The notes below the pieces were generated by a model that searched no databases, was not told the DNA's origin, and was given only the letters and a program-made list of their open reading frames with translations. Below, piece after piece: positions 1 through 9,900 of a DNA stretch of 28,777 nucleotides. The stretch lies in assembly GCA_045536425.1 (NCBI GenBank), contig JAZSNN010000030.1, forward strand, positions 1 to 28,777, written 5' to 3'. Source of the stretch: UBA11540 sp045536425 (lineage in GTDB: Bacteria; Bacillota; Clostridia; Oscillospirales; Ruminococcaceae). Each line of letters starts with the position of its first letter. Position 1 is the first letter of the stretch. The position numbers were made by a program, and so were the translations under genes.

Positions 1-5
1 TCATA

Positions 6-1082
6 ATGAAAAAGATTCTTTCTGTAGTTCTCGTTCTTTCTATGGTTCTCGCTCTCGGCGTAACAGCTTTCGCTGACGAAGTTGTTTACGGTCAGGCTTC
101 TGGCGTTCTCGAGGCAGGCAAGACCTATGGCTTCTCTTTCACCGTTTCCACAGCTAACGGCGTTGTAATCTCCGATTCTAACGGCATCCTCGTTTTCGGT
201 GAGGCTGTTGTTGGTACAGATACAGTAGCTGTTAACGTAACTGCTCCCGCTGGCACAGCTGGTAAGGTTACAAAGATCGTTCTCAAGGCTAACGACACAA
301 ACAAGACTGTTCTTCTCGAAACTTATGTAACAGTTGCTGAGCCCGCTGCAGCTCCTGCTCCTGAGGCTGACGCTGTTATGACTAAGGACGAAGTTAAGGC
401 TGCTACAGTTGTAACAAACAACAAGGCTGTTATCACAATGAAAGACGGCGTTGACGGTATCGCAGCTGCAGCTTACAACACACTTAAGGCTGCTAACTAC
501 GAGTCCATCACATTTGTTGACGCTGAAGGCGAGTACACTTGGACACTTACACGTGGCGACTACACCAAGATGAACGTTACAGCTTCCATCTACTTCGGTG
601 TAACAGTTGACACAAAGCTCTACACACTCAACGCTAAGAACGAAGTTGTTGAGGATACAGCTTCTGAGAACGCAGTTCTCAAGGCTCTCGGCAACACAAA
701 GGCTGACGTTTTCTATGTAGCTATCGACGATAACGCTAACATCGGCAACGTTGCTTCCAAGCCTGAGCTCGTTATCTCTGTTGATGACGTATGGGTTAAG
801 TTCAACAACAAGTTCTCTGTAACAGCTTACAAGTTCGACGGCGAAACAGTTGCTAAGGTTGCTGAAGGCCTCGCAGTTAAGCCCGCTACAGGCAAAATGT
901 CTCTTAACCTCACAGCTGCTGGAACATACGTATTCGTAGCTGACAACTACACTGTTAACCCCACTCCTTCTACATCTGAGAAGCCCAACGCTTCTACTGG
1001 TGCTAACAATGCAGCAGCAGCAGTTGTAGCTATGGCAGTTATGGCAGTAGCAGCAGTTGCTTCTAAGAAGATCGTAAAGTAA
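6..1082 (+). CDS. Secreted Ala-rich surface protein with sorting-signal-like C-terminus
   Basis: I do not recognise a named family. The 358-residue product begins with a clear signal peptide (MKK, then a hydrophobic stretch, likely cleavage after AFA near residue 23). The mature part is rich in Ala, Val, Thr and Asp with few aromatic residues and looks like beta-rich extracellular domains. The C-terminus has a Pro/Ser/Thr spacer, the motif NASTGAN, a hydrophobic Ala/Val/Met segment of about 20 residues and a final SKKIVK. This layout resembles a sortase signal of the NPxTG kind, but the motif has Ala where Pro is expected, so anchoring is inferred. Codon use is extremely biased (GCT, GTT, AAC, AAG, CTC), as expected for a very abundant protein. 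The window starts only five bases upstream, so its promoter and ribosome binding site are not visible. An intrinsic terminator follows 40 bases after the stop codon. Confidence 0.8.
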   Translation: MKKILSVVLVLSMVLALGVTAFADEVVYGQASGVLEAGKTYGFSFTVSTANGVVISDSNGILVFGEAVVGTDTVAVNVTAPAGTAGKVTKIVLKANDTNKTVLLETYVTVAEPAAAPAPEADAVMTKDEVKAATVVTNNKAVITMKDGVDGIAAAAYNTLKAANYESITFVDAEGEYTWTLTRGDYTKMNVTASIYFGVTVDTKLYTLNAKNEVVEDTASENAVLKALGNTKADVFYVAIDDNANIGNVASKPELVISVDDVWVKFNNKFSVTAYKFDGETVAKVAEGLAVKPATGKMSLNLTAAGTYVFVADNYTVNPTPSTSEKPNASTGANNAAAAVVAMAVMAVAAVASKKIVK

Positions 1083-1123
1083 TTCAGCCGTAAGGTTTAA
1101 GATTCGAAAAAGCTTCAAATTAT

Positions 1124-1155
1124 AGAGGATGCTCAAACGAGCATCCTCTTTTTTT
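1124..1155 (+). terminator. Intrinsic terminator of the surface protein gene
   Basis: A perfect stem GAGGATGCTC / GAGCATCCTC with an AAAC loop (1125-1148) is followed by seven T residues. It lies 43 bases after the stop codon of the surface protein gene. Confidence 0.9.
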
Positions 1156-1202
1156 ATGTCTTATCCCAACTTCGAATTGAAACCCGCGCTATATACATAA
1201 AC

Positions 1203-1232
1203 AAAACTCCCCCGCGCTTTTGCGCGGGGGAG
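1203..1232 (-). terminator. Intrinsic terminator of groEL
   Basis: An 11-bp perfect, GC-rich stem (CTCCCCCGCGC and its complement, loop of four) lies 24 bases beyond the groEL stop. On the minus strand it is followed by TTTTGT, the orientation expected for termination of groESL transcripts. Confidence 0.85.
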
Positions 1233-1256
1233 AAGTGGTTTTATCCGGGTTGTTTC

Positions 1257-2891
1257 TTAATACATTCCGCCCATTCCGCCGCCTGCGGGCATTGCAGGCA
1301 TTGCGGGAGCATCTTCCTTCTTGTCAGCGATAAGGGACTCTGTTGTGAGCACCATAGCGGAAACAGAAGCGGCATTCTGCAGAGCAGAACAGGTAACCTT
1401 TGTAGGATCAACGATACCGGCAGAGATCATATCAACGTAAACCTCGTTGTAAGCGTCGAAGCCGTATCCGACCTTCTCGCTTGTTCTGATCTTGTCGATG
1501 ATTACCGAGCCTTCAAGACCTGCGTTAGCAGCAATCTGACGAACGGGCTCCTCAAGAGCCTTGAGAACTATCTTAGCACCAGTCTTCTCGTCGCCCTCGA
1601 GTGTGTTTACGAGAGCCTCGACAGCGGGAATAGCGTTGATAAGAGCGGTACCGCCGCCTGCAACGATTCCTTCCTCAACAGCCGCCTTTGTAGCGGAGAG
1701 AGCGTCTTCGATGCGAAGCTTTTTCTCTCTCATCTCAACCTCGGTAGCAGCACCAACCTTGATAACCGCAACACCGCCGGAGAGCTTTGCAAGTCTTTCC
1801 TGAAGCTTCTCTCTGTCAAAGTCAGAGGTTGTAGAGGAGATTTGAGCCTTTATCTGACCGATGCGGTCCTTGATTTCCTGAGTGTTTCCTGCGCCGTCAA
1901 CGATGATGGTGTTTTCTTTTTGGATTCTAACCTGTCTTGCGCGACCGAGCTGCATAATGTTTGTATCCTTGAGCTCAAGACCGAGGTCGGAGCTGATAAC
2001 CTCACCGCCTGTGAGAATAGCGATGTCGCGGAGCATCTCTTTTCTTCTGTCACCGAAGCCGGGAGCCTTAACTGCAACGCAGGTGAATGTTCCGCGGAGC
2101 TTGTTTACGAGAAGTGTAGCGATAGCCTCACCTTCAACGTCCTCGGCGATGATAACGAGCTTTTTGCCCGATTGAACGATTTGCTCGAGCACGGGGAGGA
2201 TCTCCTGAATGGAAGAAATCTTCTTGTCTGTGATAAGGATATATGCGTCGTCGATAACCGCTTCCATTTTATCTGTGTCGGTTACCATATAGGGAGAGAT
2301 GTAACCTCTGTCAAACTGCATACCCTCAACAACCTCGGAGTATGTCTCAGCGGTCTTGGACTCTTCGAGTGTGATAACTCCGTCAGCGGTAACCTTCTCC
2401 ATAGCCTCTGCAATGAGAGTGCCGATGCTTTCGTCACCTGCGGAAACGGTAGCAACTCTTGCGATATCAGCAGAGCCGGAAACCTTTTTGGAGTTTTCGA
2501 CAACGCTCTTTACAGCAACGTCAACAGCCGCCTGAATACCCTTCTTGACAACCATGGGGTTTGCGCCTGCCGCGATGTTCTTCATTCCCTCACGAACGAG
2601 AGCCTGAGCGAGAAGTGTAGCGGTAGTAGTTCCGTCACCTGCTGCGTCATTAGTCTTTGTAGCAACCTCTTTAACAAGCTGTGCACCCATATTTTCAAAC
2701 GCGTCGTCAAGCTCGATTTCCTTAGCAATGGTAACGCCGTCGTTTGTGATGAGGGGAGAACCGAACTTTTTGTCGATTACAACGTTTCTTCCCTTGGGGC
2801 CAAGGGTTATTTTAACGGTATCAGCCAGCTGGTCGATACCCGACTGGAGAGCCTTGCGGGCTTCTTCGCCGTAGATTATCTCTTTAGACAT
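1257..2891 (-). CDS. groEL: Chaperonin GroEL (60 kDa)
   Basis: This is the large subunit of the cytosolic chaperonin that folds proteins in an ATP-driven double ring capped by GroES. The 544-residue length is standard. Visible signatures are the N-terminal TVKITLGPKGRNVV, the ATP-site DGTTTATLLAQ near residue 86, VEEGIVAGGGTAL near residue 405, and the flexible Gly/Met tail ending GGGMGGMY. The ATG is preceded by GGAGG at a good distance on the minus strand. It is the second gene of a groES-groEL operon, 17 bases after groES, and ends at a strong terminator. Heat-shock control through HrcA is inferred from the CIRCE element ahead of groES. Nothing unusual is seen. A 365-codon open frame on the opposite strand is a codon-bias artefact. 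Confidence 0.99.
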   Translation of the reverse strand: MSKEIIYGEEARKALQSGIDQLADTVKITLGPKGRNVVIDKKFGSPLITNDGVTIAKEIELDDAFENMGAQLVKEVATKTNDAAGDGTTTATLLAQALVREGMKNIAAGANPMVVKKGIQAAVDVAVKSVVENSKKVSGSADIARVATVSAGDESIGTLIAEAMEKVTADGVITLEESKTAETYSEVVEGMQFDRGYISPYMVTDTDKMEAVIDDAYILITDKKISSIQEILPVLEQIVQSGKKLVIIAEDVEGEAIATLLVNKLRGTFTCVAVKAPGFGDRRKEMLRDIAILTGGEVISSDLGLELKDTNIMQLGRARQVRIQKENTIIVDGAGNTQEIKDRIGQIKAQISSTTSDFDREKLQERLAKLSGGVAVIKVGAATEVEMREKKLRIEDALSATKAAVEEGIVAGGGTALINAIPAVEALVNTLEGDEKTGAKIVLKALEEPVRQIAANAGLEGSVIIDKIRTSEKVGYGFDAYNEVYVDMISAGIVDPTKVTCSALQNAASVSAMVLTTESLIADKKEDAPAMPAMPAGGGMGGMY

Positions 2892-2908
2892 AACAAAACC
2901 TCCAAAAA

Positions 2909-3193
2909 TTATTCAACAATAGCCAGAACGTCAGCCTGACGGATGATGGTATAATCTGTGCCGTCGAGCTTTACCTCTGTACCTGCGTATTTGCTGATAA
3001 GAACCTTGTCACCAACGGAGAGATACATCTTTACCTCAACGCCGTCAACAACGCCTCCGGGGCCTACTGCAACTATCTCTGCAACCTGAGGCTTTTCCTT
3101 TGCGGCACCTGTGAGGATAATACCGCTCTTTGTGGTTTCTTCAACCTCAGCCATTTTAACAACAACTCTGTCAGCCAATGGTTTGATTGTCAT
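2909..3193 (-). CDS. groES: Co-chaperonin GroES (10 kDa)
   Basis: This is the heptameric lid of the GroEL chamber. The 94-residue product has the usual size and the typical N-terminus MTIKPLADRVVVK, the mobile-loop region around TKSGIILTGAAKEKPQ, the roof-loop GPGGVVDG and the C-terminal YTIIRQADVLAIVE. AGGAGG precedes the ATG by eight bases on the minus strand. It is the first gene of the groESL operon, with a promoter and CIRCE operator directly upstream. Confidence 0.99.
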   Translation of the reverse strand: MTIKPLADRVVVKMAEVEETTKSGIILTGAAKEKPQVAEIVAVGPGGVVDGVEVKMYLSVGDKVLISKYAGTEVKLDGTDYTIIRQADVLAIVE

Positions 3194-3235
3194 AACTTTT
3201 CCTCCTGTATATAGTGGTTTTATAAGCGATTTGTT

Positions 3236-3262
3236 TTAGCACTCTCGAAAGTCGAGTGCTAA
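3236..3262 (-). promoter_or_regulatory. CIRCE operator (HrcA binding site)
   Basis: This is a perfect match to the CIRCE consensus TTAGCACTC-N9-GAGTGCTAA. It lies between the groES promoter and the groES start, so bound HrcA would block transcription of groESL until heat or misfolded protein titrates GroEL. No hrcA gene is in the window. Confidence 0.98.
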
Positions 3263-3270
3263 CGAATAAT

Positions 3271-3299
3271 ATTATACCCACTTTTCCCATAAAAATCAA
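3271..3299 (-). promoter_or_regulatory. Sigma-A type promoter of groESL
   Basis: On the minus strand TTGATT (3294-3299), a 17-bp spacer and a perfect TATAAT (3271-3276) sit immediately upstream of the CIRCE element. The predicted transcription start falls at or near the operator. Confidence 0.9.
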
Positions 3300-3383
3300 G
3301 TACTTTTAGTAAAAAACGGACTCTCCGATTCAAATTTTATAATTTGTTCACATAGAAGGTTTTGCTTTTTGTCCAAAAAAGTC

Positions 3384-3412
3384 TTGATGTGTCGCAAAAT
3401 ATATAATATAAT
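3384..3412 (+). promoter_or_regulatory. Promoter of the lipid kinase-HAD-CotH operon
   Basis: TTGATG (3384-3389), a 17-bp spacer and TATAAT (3407-3412) lie 34 bases upstream of the chosen start of the lipid kinase gene. The surroundings are very AT-rich, so another TATAAT-like register is possible. Confidence 0.75.
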
Positions 3413-3445
3413 TATATATATAACAAAAAGTTGGGGGACGAAACA

Positions 3446-4387
3446 ATGGCACTTCATCTTTTCATAATAAATCCCAAGGCGGGTTCAAAAGACCGCTATT
3501 CAAAGATGTCAGAGATGATAAAGAATCTCACAATCGATGGCGAGGTGTTTATCGAACGAACCGAATATCGCGGCCACGCTACCGAGATAGTTTCAGACTA
3601 CCTCAGCCGATGCTCCGAGTTTTTGAGAATATACTCCTGCGGCGGTGACGGCACTCTTTCCGAGGTTGTCAGCGGAGTCCACGCGTCCGAAAACAAAAAC
3701 TGTGCCATCGGCGTTGTACCGATAGGTTCGGGCAACGACTTTATAAAAAACTTTTCGGACTATAAAAAGGACGATTTTCTTTCCCTTTCAAAAATGTGTG
3801 AGGGCGACTGTATCCCTGCCGACGTTATCGAGGTAAGCGATGCGGATAAAAAGGCGGTAAGTATAAACATAGTTTCCGCAGGATTTGATGCTGCAACCGC
3901 AAAGGGAATGAGCAAGTTTAAAAGAATCCCCCTGCTTAGAAAATTTTCCTATGAGCTTTCGCTTGTTGAATGTCTTTTCACCACGAGAAAGCATAGATTC
4001 AAACTGATTGCCGACGGTGTAGAGGTCGAAGACGGAACACACGACTACCTCTTTGCTCTTGCTGCAAACGGCACCTACTACGGCGGTGGATATAAGGCCT
4101 CTCCGCTTTCGGATCTCAGCGACGGATATATGGACTTTATCCGTATCAAAACGGTAAATCTCATAAAATTCTTAAAGCTCGTTGGCATCTACCGCAAGGG
4201 TGAGCACCTTTCGGTCACCGATATAGTTGATTGGCAGAGATGCAGAAAACTTCAGTTTGTAAAAGACGAATATATTGATATGAATCTCGACGGCGAGATT
4301 ATCCCGATGAAAAACCCCACCGTAGAGATTATTGACGATGCCGTAAAGGTTATTCTTCCCACTGTAAAGACTGCGGCAACCGTCTGA
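3446..4387 (+). CDS. Diacylglycerol kinase-like lipid kinase (DagK/YegS family)
   Basis: This is a soluble lipid kinase of the DAGK catalytic family, which phosphorylates diacylglycerol or related lipids from ATP at the inner membrane face. The N-terminus has FIINPKAGS, the nucleotide motif CGGDGTLSEV lies near residue 67, and PIGSGNDF near residue 95. The C-terminal lobe has the family's NLDGE motif near residue 284. The length of 313 residues is normal. I chose the ATG at 3446 because a GGGGG-containing ribosome site lies eight bases upstream; an in-frame TTG at 3431 would put that site inside the gene. It is first in an operon with a HAD phosphatase (12-base gap) and a CotH lipoprotein. 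The exact substrate cannot be read from sequence. Confidence 0.9.
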   Translation: MALHLFIINPKAGSKDRYSKMSEMIKNLTIDGEVFIERTEYRGHATEIVSDYLSRCSEFLRIYSCGGDGTLSEVVSGVHASENKNCAIGVVPIGSGNDFIKNFSDYKKDDFLSLSKMCEGDCIPADVIEVSDADKKAVSINIVSAGFDAATAKGMSKFKRIPLLRKFSYELSLVECLFTTRKHRFKLIADGVEVEDGTHDYLFALAANGTYYGGGYKASPLSDLSDGYMDFIRIKTVNLIKFLKLVGIYRKGEHLSVTDIVDWQRCRKLQFVKDEYIDMNLDGEIIPMKNPTVEIIDDAVKVILPTVKTAATV

Positions 4388-4399
4388 AAGGAGTAAAGA

Positions 4400-5230
4400 A
4401 TGTCACTTCCGATAACGGCGATAATGTACGATTTCGATAAAACGCTGTCGCCAAAGGATATGCAGGAATATGCCTTCATTCCCGAAGTGGGACTGTCACC
4501 CGAAGATTTTTGGGCGCGCTGTGACAAGCTCACCGAAACTCACGGGATGGACCCCATCCTTTCATATATGCTCTGTATGGTCAAGGAAGCCGAGGGCAAG
4601 ATGCTCATCACCCGAAACGAGTTCAAAAAATGCGGCGAACAGGTCGAGCTTTTTGACGGTGTCGAGGATTGGTTTGACAGAATAAACGACTACGGCAAAA
4701 AAGCCGGCACACAGGTCGAGCATTATATAATCTCCTCGGGACTCAAGGAGATTATCGAGGGTACGAAAATCGCAAAGCACTTCAAGGAAATATATGCGGC
4801 AGAGTTCTGCTATAATGACAGAAACGTGCCTTTCTGGCCCTCAATGGCTGTAAATTATACAAGTAAAACACAGTTTGTTTTCAGAGTGAATAAAGGAATA
4901 CTTGATAAAACCGACCACAAATCACTCAACAGCTACACTCCCGACGAACTTCGACGAGTTCCGTTTAGTAATATGATATATATTGGTGATGGGCTGACCG
5001 ACGTTCCGTGTATGAAGCTCGTCAAGGTGAGCGGGGGACACTCAATAGCCGTCTATGGCGAGGGAAAACAACCTCTGGCTGAGGATATGCTAAAACAAGG
5101 ACGTGTAAATTTCACGGCAAAAGCGGACTACTCTAAGGGAAGCCGTATGGAAGAGATAGTCTGTTCTGTGATTGATAAAATAGTCGCAGAAACAAAGGTC
5201 ATTCGACTCGAACTTGAAGAAAAGAGGTAA
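4400..5230 (+). CDS. HAD superfamily phosphatase (phosphoserine phosphatase-like)
   Basis: This is a 276-residue haloacid-dehalogenase-fold phosphohydrolase, probably cytoplasmic. It shows all core motifs: the catalytic DFDKT with Asp11 and Asp13, the Ser/Thr motif in HYIISSG, and the metal-binding loop IYIGDGLTDVPCM near residue 195. A substantial cap domain lies between the first and second motifs. AAAGGAGT precedes the ATG. The gene sits 12 bases after the lipid kinase and ends three bases before the CotH gene. Its substrate is unknown. Sharing an operon with a lipid kinase makes a phospholipid or phosphorylated metabolite possible, but that is inference. Confidence 0.85.
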   Translation: MSLPITAIMYDFDKTLSPKDMQEYAFIPEVGLSPEDFWARCDKLTETHGMDPILSYMLCMVKEAEGKMLITRNEFKKCGEQVELFDGVEDWFDRINDYGKKAGTQVEHYIISSGLKEIIEGTKIAKHFKEIYAAEFCYNDRNVPFWPSMAVNYTSKTQFVFRVNKGILDKTDHKSLNSYTPDELRRVPFSNMIYIGDGLTDVPCMKLVKVSGGHSIAVYGEGKQPLAEDMLKQGRVNFTAKADYSKGSRMEEIVCSVIDKIVAETKVIRLELEEKR

Positions 5231-5233
5231 CCT

Positions 5234-6880
5234 ATGAAAAAAATTGTATGCGCACTCTTGGTGCTTTCTATGATGCTTTCTCTTGCGGGATGCTTTGCAC
5301 CCACCACACCTAGCACTACACCGTCTAACGAAGAAAGCGGTAAAGACGAAGAAACTCTAAAGGTTGAAAGCCAGCTTGCTGCTGAAGTTATGACACCCAA
5401 TGAAGACGGCACCTTGTCGATGGCTAGAGTCGATATCGTTACAAAAAGCACAGCTAAAAACGCGATGGATTTTGTGACAAAGCCTGTTACTCGTGATACG
5501 GCAACCACCATAGCGTCCTACACCCCCGGATATGTAATTCCGGTAGAACCCTACTACGAGGCTTGTGCAGTAACCGTTACCGATACGAGCAATCAGGTCA
5601 GCTTGAATGCCGCCGATGCACAGGTCAAGGTCAGAGGAAACTGGACTACCAGCTATGATAAGAAGTCGCTTCGCATCAAGTTTGCTGAAAAGCAGAGTAT
5701 GCTTGACCTAAACAACGGTGCCAAGATGAAAAACTGGGTGCTTATCGCTGAGTATAAGGATAGCTCAATGCTCAGAGATAAAACTATCTATCAGATAGCA
5801 AACGAGATACTCGAACCCGAGGGATACTACTGCACCGATGCTGAGTTTGTTGAGGTCACAATCAACGGAAACTATTGGGGTGTGTACCTTCTTGCAGAAC
5901 AACAGCAGATAAACAAAAACCGCGTTAATATAACCGAGGCAGAAAAGGACTACAAGGGCACCGATATAGGTTATTTTATCGAGTTTGACGGATACTACTA
6001 CACCGAAGATGAGGCAGAGACCTTTATCGTCGACTATCACGACAACGCTCCTCTCATTACCTACGAAGGAGAGGGCAAGACCGGCAAATCCGAAACCGTT
6101 TTTGCGAGAGACCCCGACGACAAAAAGAGAAAAGTCGGCTTTACTATAAAGAGCGATATCTACTGCGAGGAACAGCGCGACTTTATCGCAAACTACGTAA
6201 ACTGCGTATACGATATAATGTACGAGGCTGCATACAGAAATATGGCGTATGAGTTCAACAAAGATTATACCGCTATTGTAAAATCCTCCACACTCACCCC
6301 GCAGGAAGCGGTAGAAAAGGTCGTAGACGTAAATTCGCTTGTGAATATGTACATTCTTTACGAGCTTGCTTGTGATGCAGACGGATATTGGTCGAGCTTC
6401 TTTATGAGTGTTGATTTTGGCGAGGGCGGAAACCGCAAGCTCACCTTCACAGCACCTTGGGACTTCGACTCCGCAATGGCAAACATCAATAGCGGTATGA
6501 GATGCGGCAACGCGCAAGGCTACTTTGCAACCACCTCGATTCTCAGCACAAACAACAATTTCTACGCACTCAATCCGTGGCTCACCGTTCTTGCACATCA
6601 GGATTGGTATAGAGATATTGTCAGTGAAAAGTGGACAAAGTTCTACGATGACGGAATTTTCGAAAGAGCGGTTGCAATGATTGAAAACGATAGCAAGCAA
6701 TATCGCGATAACTTCAATCGCAACTTTTTCAAATGGGATAACCTTGCAAACACACCGAAATTCACAAAGGACCCGAACGAAACAACCAGCAAATCCCGCA
6801 CTCATACGGCGGCGGTCAAATTCCTCAAGAAATGGCTCGAGGCAAGAGTTGAATTTTTAAACAACGAATGGCATAAGTAA
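5234..6880 (+). CDS. CotH-family (kinase-like) lipoprotein
   Basis: The 548-residue product starts with a lipoprotein signal peptide ending in the lipobox LAGC (Cys20), followed by a Thr/Pro/Ser linker, so it is expected on the outer face of the membrane. The rest matches the CotH family of atypical protein kinases first known from Bacillus spore coats. Recognisable stretches are VRGNWTTSYDKKSLRIKF, NWVLIAEYKDSSMLRDK, WGVYLLAEQQQINKNRV and the metal-site-like APWDFDSAMAN. CotH-like proteins are also widespread on the surface of gut clostridia. It is the last gene of the kinase-HAD-CotH operon and is followed at once by a bidirectional terminator. I see no dockerin or sortase signal. Kinase activity is inferred from the family only. 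Confidence 0.85.
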   Translation: MKKIVCALLVLSMMLSLAGCFAPTTPSTTPSNEESGKDEETLKVESQLAAEVMTPNEDGTLSMARVDIVTKSTAKNAMDFVTKPVTRDTATTIASYTPGYVIPVEPYYEACAVTVTDTSNQVSLNAADAQVKVRGNWTTSYDKKSLRIKFAEKQSMLDLNNGAKMKNWVLIAEYKDSSMLRDKTIYQIANEILEPEGYYCTDAEFVEVTINGNYWGVYLLAEQQQINKNRVNITEAEKDYKGTDIGYFIEFDGYYYTEDEAETFIVDYHDNAPLITYEGEGKTGKSETVFARDPDDKKRKVGFTIKSDIYCEEQRDFIANYVNCVYDIMYEAAYRNMAYEFNKDYTAIVKSSTLTPQEAVEKVVDVNSLVNMYILYELACDADGYWSSFFMSVDFGEGGNRKLTFTAPWDFDSAMANINSGMRCGNAQGYFATTSILSTNNNFYALNPWLTVLAHQDWYRDIVSEKWTKFYDDGIFERAVAMIENDSKQYRDNFNRNFFKWDNLANTPKFTKDPNETTSKSRTHTAAVKFLKKWLEARVEFLNNEWHK

Positions 6881-6881
6881 C

Positions 6882-6917
6882 AAAAAAGTGTACCGAGAAA
6901 ACTCGGTACACTTTTTT
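6882..6917. terminator. Bidirectional terminator between cotH-like gene and addA
   Basis: A 16-bp perfect stem (AAAAAAGTGTACCGAG and its complement, AAAA loop) separates two convergent genes. Its A-run and T-run sides allow termination in both directions. It overlaps the last bases of addA by two nucleotides. Confidence 0.92.
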
Positions 6918-9900
6918 AAATCTCAATATAATCACTAAGCGTGAAGGAGTAGATGATACATCTAACTTTTTTCGACTCAAAAAGGTCTGAAATAGCTTTT
7001 CGGTAGAGCGAAAGCTGGGCTTCATACCGTTCTTTTAAGACCGACATATCGTTAACAGCATCGCTCTTGTAATCGAGTATGATATATTCATCCTTTGCTT
7101 TTAAGATGCAGTCGGCAACACCCTGCACCATAATCTCCTCGTCAGAGTCGATTGTGGGGAAAAGGTCACGCGCTTTTGCAGGTATCATAAAACGGAACTC
7201 GCGGTGTATTTCCTCTGCGTCAAAAATGCATCTCGCGATGTCCGAAGCAAAGAATTTCTCGATTTTTTTCGGGTCAACAGCATCTGCTTGACGGCGGGTG
7301 ATAAAGCCTTTTTCTACCAGCCTTTCAATTTCTGCATCGATAGATTTCACCGCAAGAGAGTAGTCCGCAAACTGCATAAAGGTGTGTATCGCAGTACCCT
7401 TTTGCGCGGCAGAAAGCTCTTTTTGCTCGCTAAAATTCGGTGTTCTCAACGAGGACACAGCGTCGGGCTTTGAAATCTCCGAAACTGAAAGCTTTGTCGG
7501 TAGAGAAACGTCTGCGGGGTGAGAATATACGGCTTTGAGGTTTTCTAATATAACCTTTTCCAGAGATGAAATTTCTCTCTCGTCGGGAAGAAGGAGCTCT
7601 GCCTCGGCTGTTTTCTCGCTGTCATCGGTGTTTGCTATGATGCTAACCTTCAAATCACAATCGGTATCGCTCAAAAGATATCTCGAAAAACGGGTATCAA
7701 GCATCTCCGATAGAGCCCTATGGCGCGAAGCACACATCAAAATCCACTGCGAATACGACGAGCATCTTTTTACCGAATAGGGAGAAATTATAGTACTGGG
7801 CGAAAGCACTTTGTCTGCACAATTTTGAATTTCCTTGACAGGATCCTTTGCTGTGGTGACAAGGATGAGCTTTTCGCGCGCTCTTGTCATCGCAACGTAT
7901 AGCATACGGAGCTCCTCGGAAAGCATCTCGCTCTCGGTTGCAATCCTCGAAGCCATCAACGGCACGGTGTCTGCTTCGGTGTGCCTAGCTTCATCACGTC
8001 GCACACACGCAAAGCCGAGTGTTGAATGAAGAATAGTGTGCGCTTGAACGTCGGTCTTGTTAAAGGGTCTGGCAAGGTCGCTGATAAAGCAGATGGGGAA
8101 TTCAAGACCCTTTGAATGATGTATGCTCATTATCTGCACTTGCGAACCGCCGCTCTGTGAATTTGGCGCACCTTTTATGTCGACACCCTGCTCTTTCATT
8201 CGGTCAACTCTTCTCAGAAAGGCGGAGAGAGAACACATTTCGTTCTTTTCAAGCCCTTCTGCAAAACCTCGGAAGATGGCAAGGTTTGTGGCTTTTGACG
8301 GGTTTTTGTATTTTATCGAGAAGAATTCGGGGAGACTTAGCTCTCTGCAAATGTAATCAATAAGTCCCGCAACACCCATAGACGCGCAAACTCGTCTGAG
8401 ATTATCGATAATGTCGAGCAGACTCTTGGATTTTATCTTCAAATCCTCGTCCTCGCCTTGCACCGCCTTGTTTAATAGAGTCAAAACCGAAGCGTATCTG
8501 TCGATGAGCCTGAGCTTTGTAATATCGTCGGTGGTAAAACCAAAAAGGTCGCTGTACAGCACCGTGAGCATATCAAGGTCGAGGGTTGGGTTGTCGACAA
8601 CGCGAAGAAGCGCCACCAAAATCGAAACCTCAATAGACTCCAAAAGTCCGGGCGTTTCCTGGAAACACGCGGGAACTCCCTCTTTTTCAAGAATACGGAT
8701 ATATTCGTGGGCAATGTTCTTTGGCGCACGTAAAAGTATGCAGAAATCACCAAACCTCGCAGGTCGCAAAACGCCACCGTCTGTGACCTTGAAGGTACGC
8801 ATCAACTCGCGGATTCGGCGCGCTATGTAGGTGGCTGAGATGATGGTTTTGTTTTCGCCCTCGGCTTGTTCAATTATCGCAAGCTCACAGTTTGCGTTGT
8901 CAGCGGGGGGATATGTCGCACCAAAATCCAACCTCTCTTGACTATAATCGATTCCGCCCATATCACGACTCATCAGCTGGTCAAAGAAGAAGTTTACCGC
9001 AGAGGTCACTTCAAGGCGGCTGCGGAAGTTTTTGGCGAGGGTTATCGACGCGGGATAGTTTTTGCCGTCAAACTCGAAAAAGCTGTCCTTTTTAGAGAGA
9101 AACAGCTCGGGCATCGCTTGACGGAAACGGTAGATGCTCTGCTTGACGTCGCCCACCATAAACATATTTTCTTCGTTTTTGGAAACGGCTTTGAATATCA
9201 TATCCTGCGCTTCGTTGGAGTCCTGACATTCGTCTATCAAAATCTCGTCAAAGCTCTCGCAAAGACGCTCAGCAAGAGGGGTTCTAACGTAGTTTTCACC
9301 GCGCTTTTCCCACAAAAGTTCGAGCGCAAACTGCTCGGTGTCGGAAAAATCGCAGAGGTTTTTTTCGCGTTTCTTTTCGTCAAGACGCTCGGTGAAATTT
9401 ATAGTAATTTCAAATAATTTTTCTATCTTTGGGAGCAGGTTTCTCAGGTCGTCTTCAAATCGCTCGCTGTCGGAGCAGATGACCTTGGAAAGCGAAGAGA
9501 AAATATTTTTAACAAGGTCCCAATACCCCTTTACAAGCTCTAGTCTTTCGGGGTCGTCATACTTTCTCGGCGAGGGGAAGGTCGGGAAAACAACGCTGTG
9601 AATAGCCCTGTACAAACCGTCAAAATCCTCGTTTTCGCAATGCCTTATCGCGATAGAAACCTCGTCTTTCTTTTGGTCGAATATGCCATATAGCTTGTCT
9701 ATGAGAATTTGGTCTTCGCCTATAGCCTCAATGCCGTAGAGAAGAGCAAGACTCGCGTTTTGTAGCGCATCCTTGCAGATGGGATATAGTGTCTGTGCCC
9801 AAACGCTTTTGGACACGTTTTGAACGCCGTTTTTGTACTGTGAAAGCTTTTCCTCGAGCCAATCACGGCAAAACGGGTGTGAACGCATAAATCTATAGAC

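Noticed and set aside
1842..2939. 365-codon frame opposite groEL
   Set aside because: Same codon-bias artefact; groEL and groES are unmistakable on the other strand.
5765..6805. 346-codon frame opposite the CotH-like gene
   Set aside because: The CotH-like gene has a signal peptide, family motifs and operon spacing. The antisense product is low-complexity in Val/Cys/Ile and has no ribosome site.
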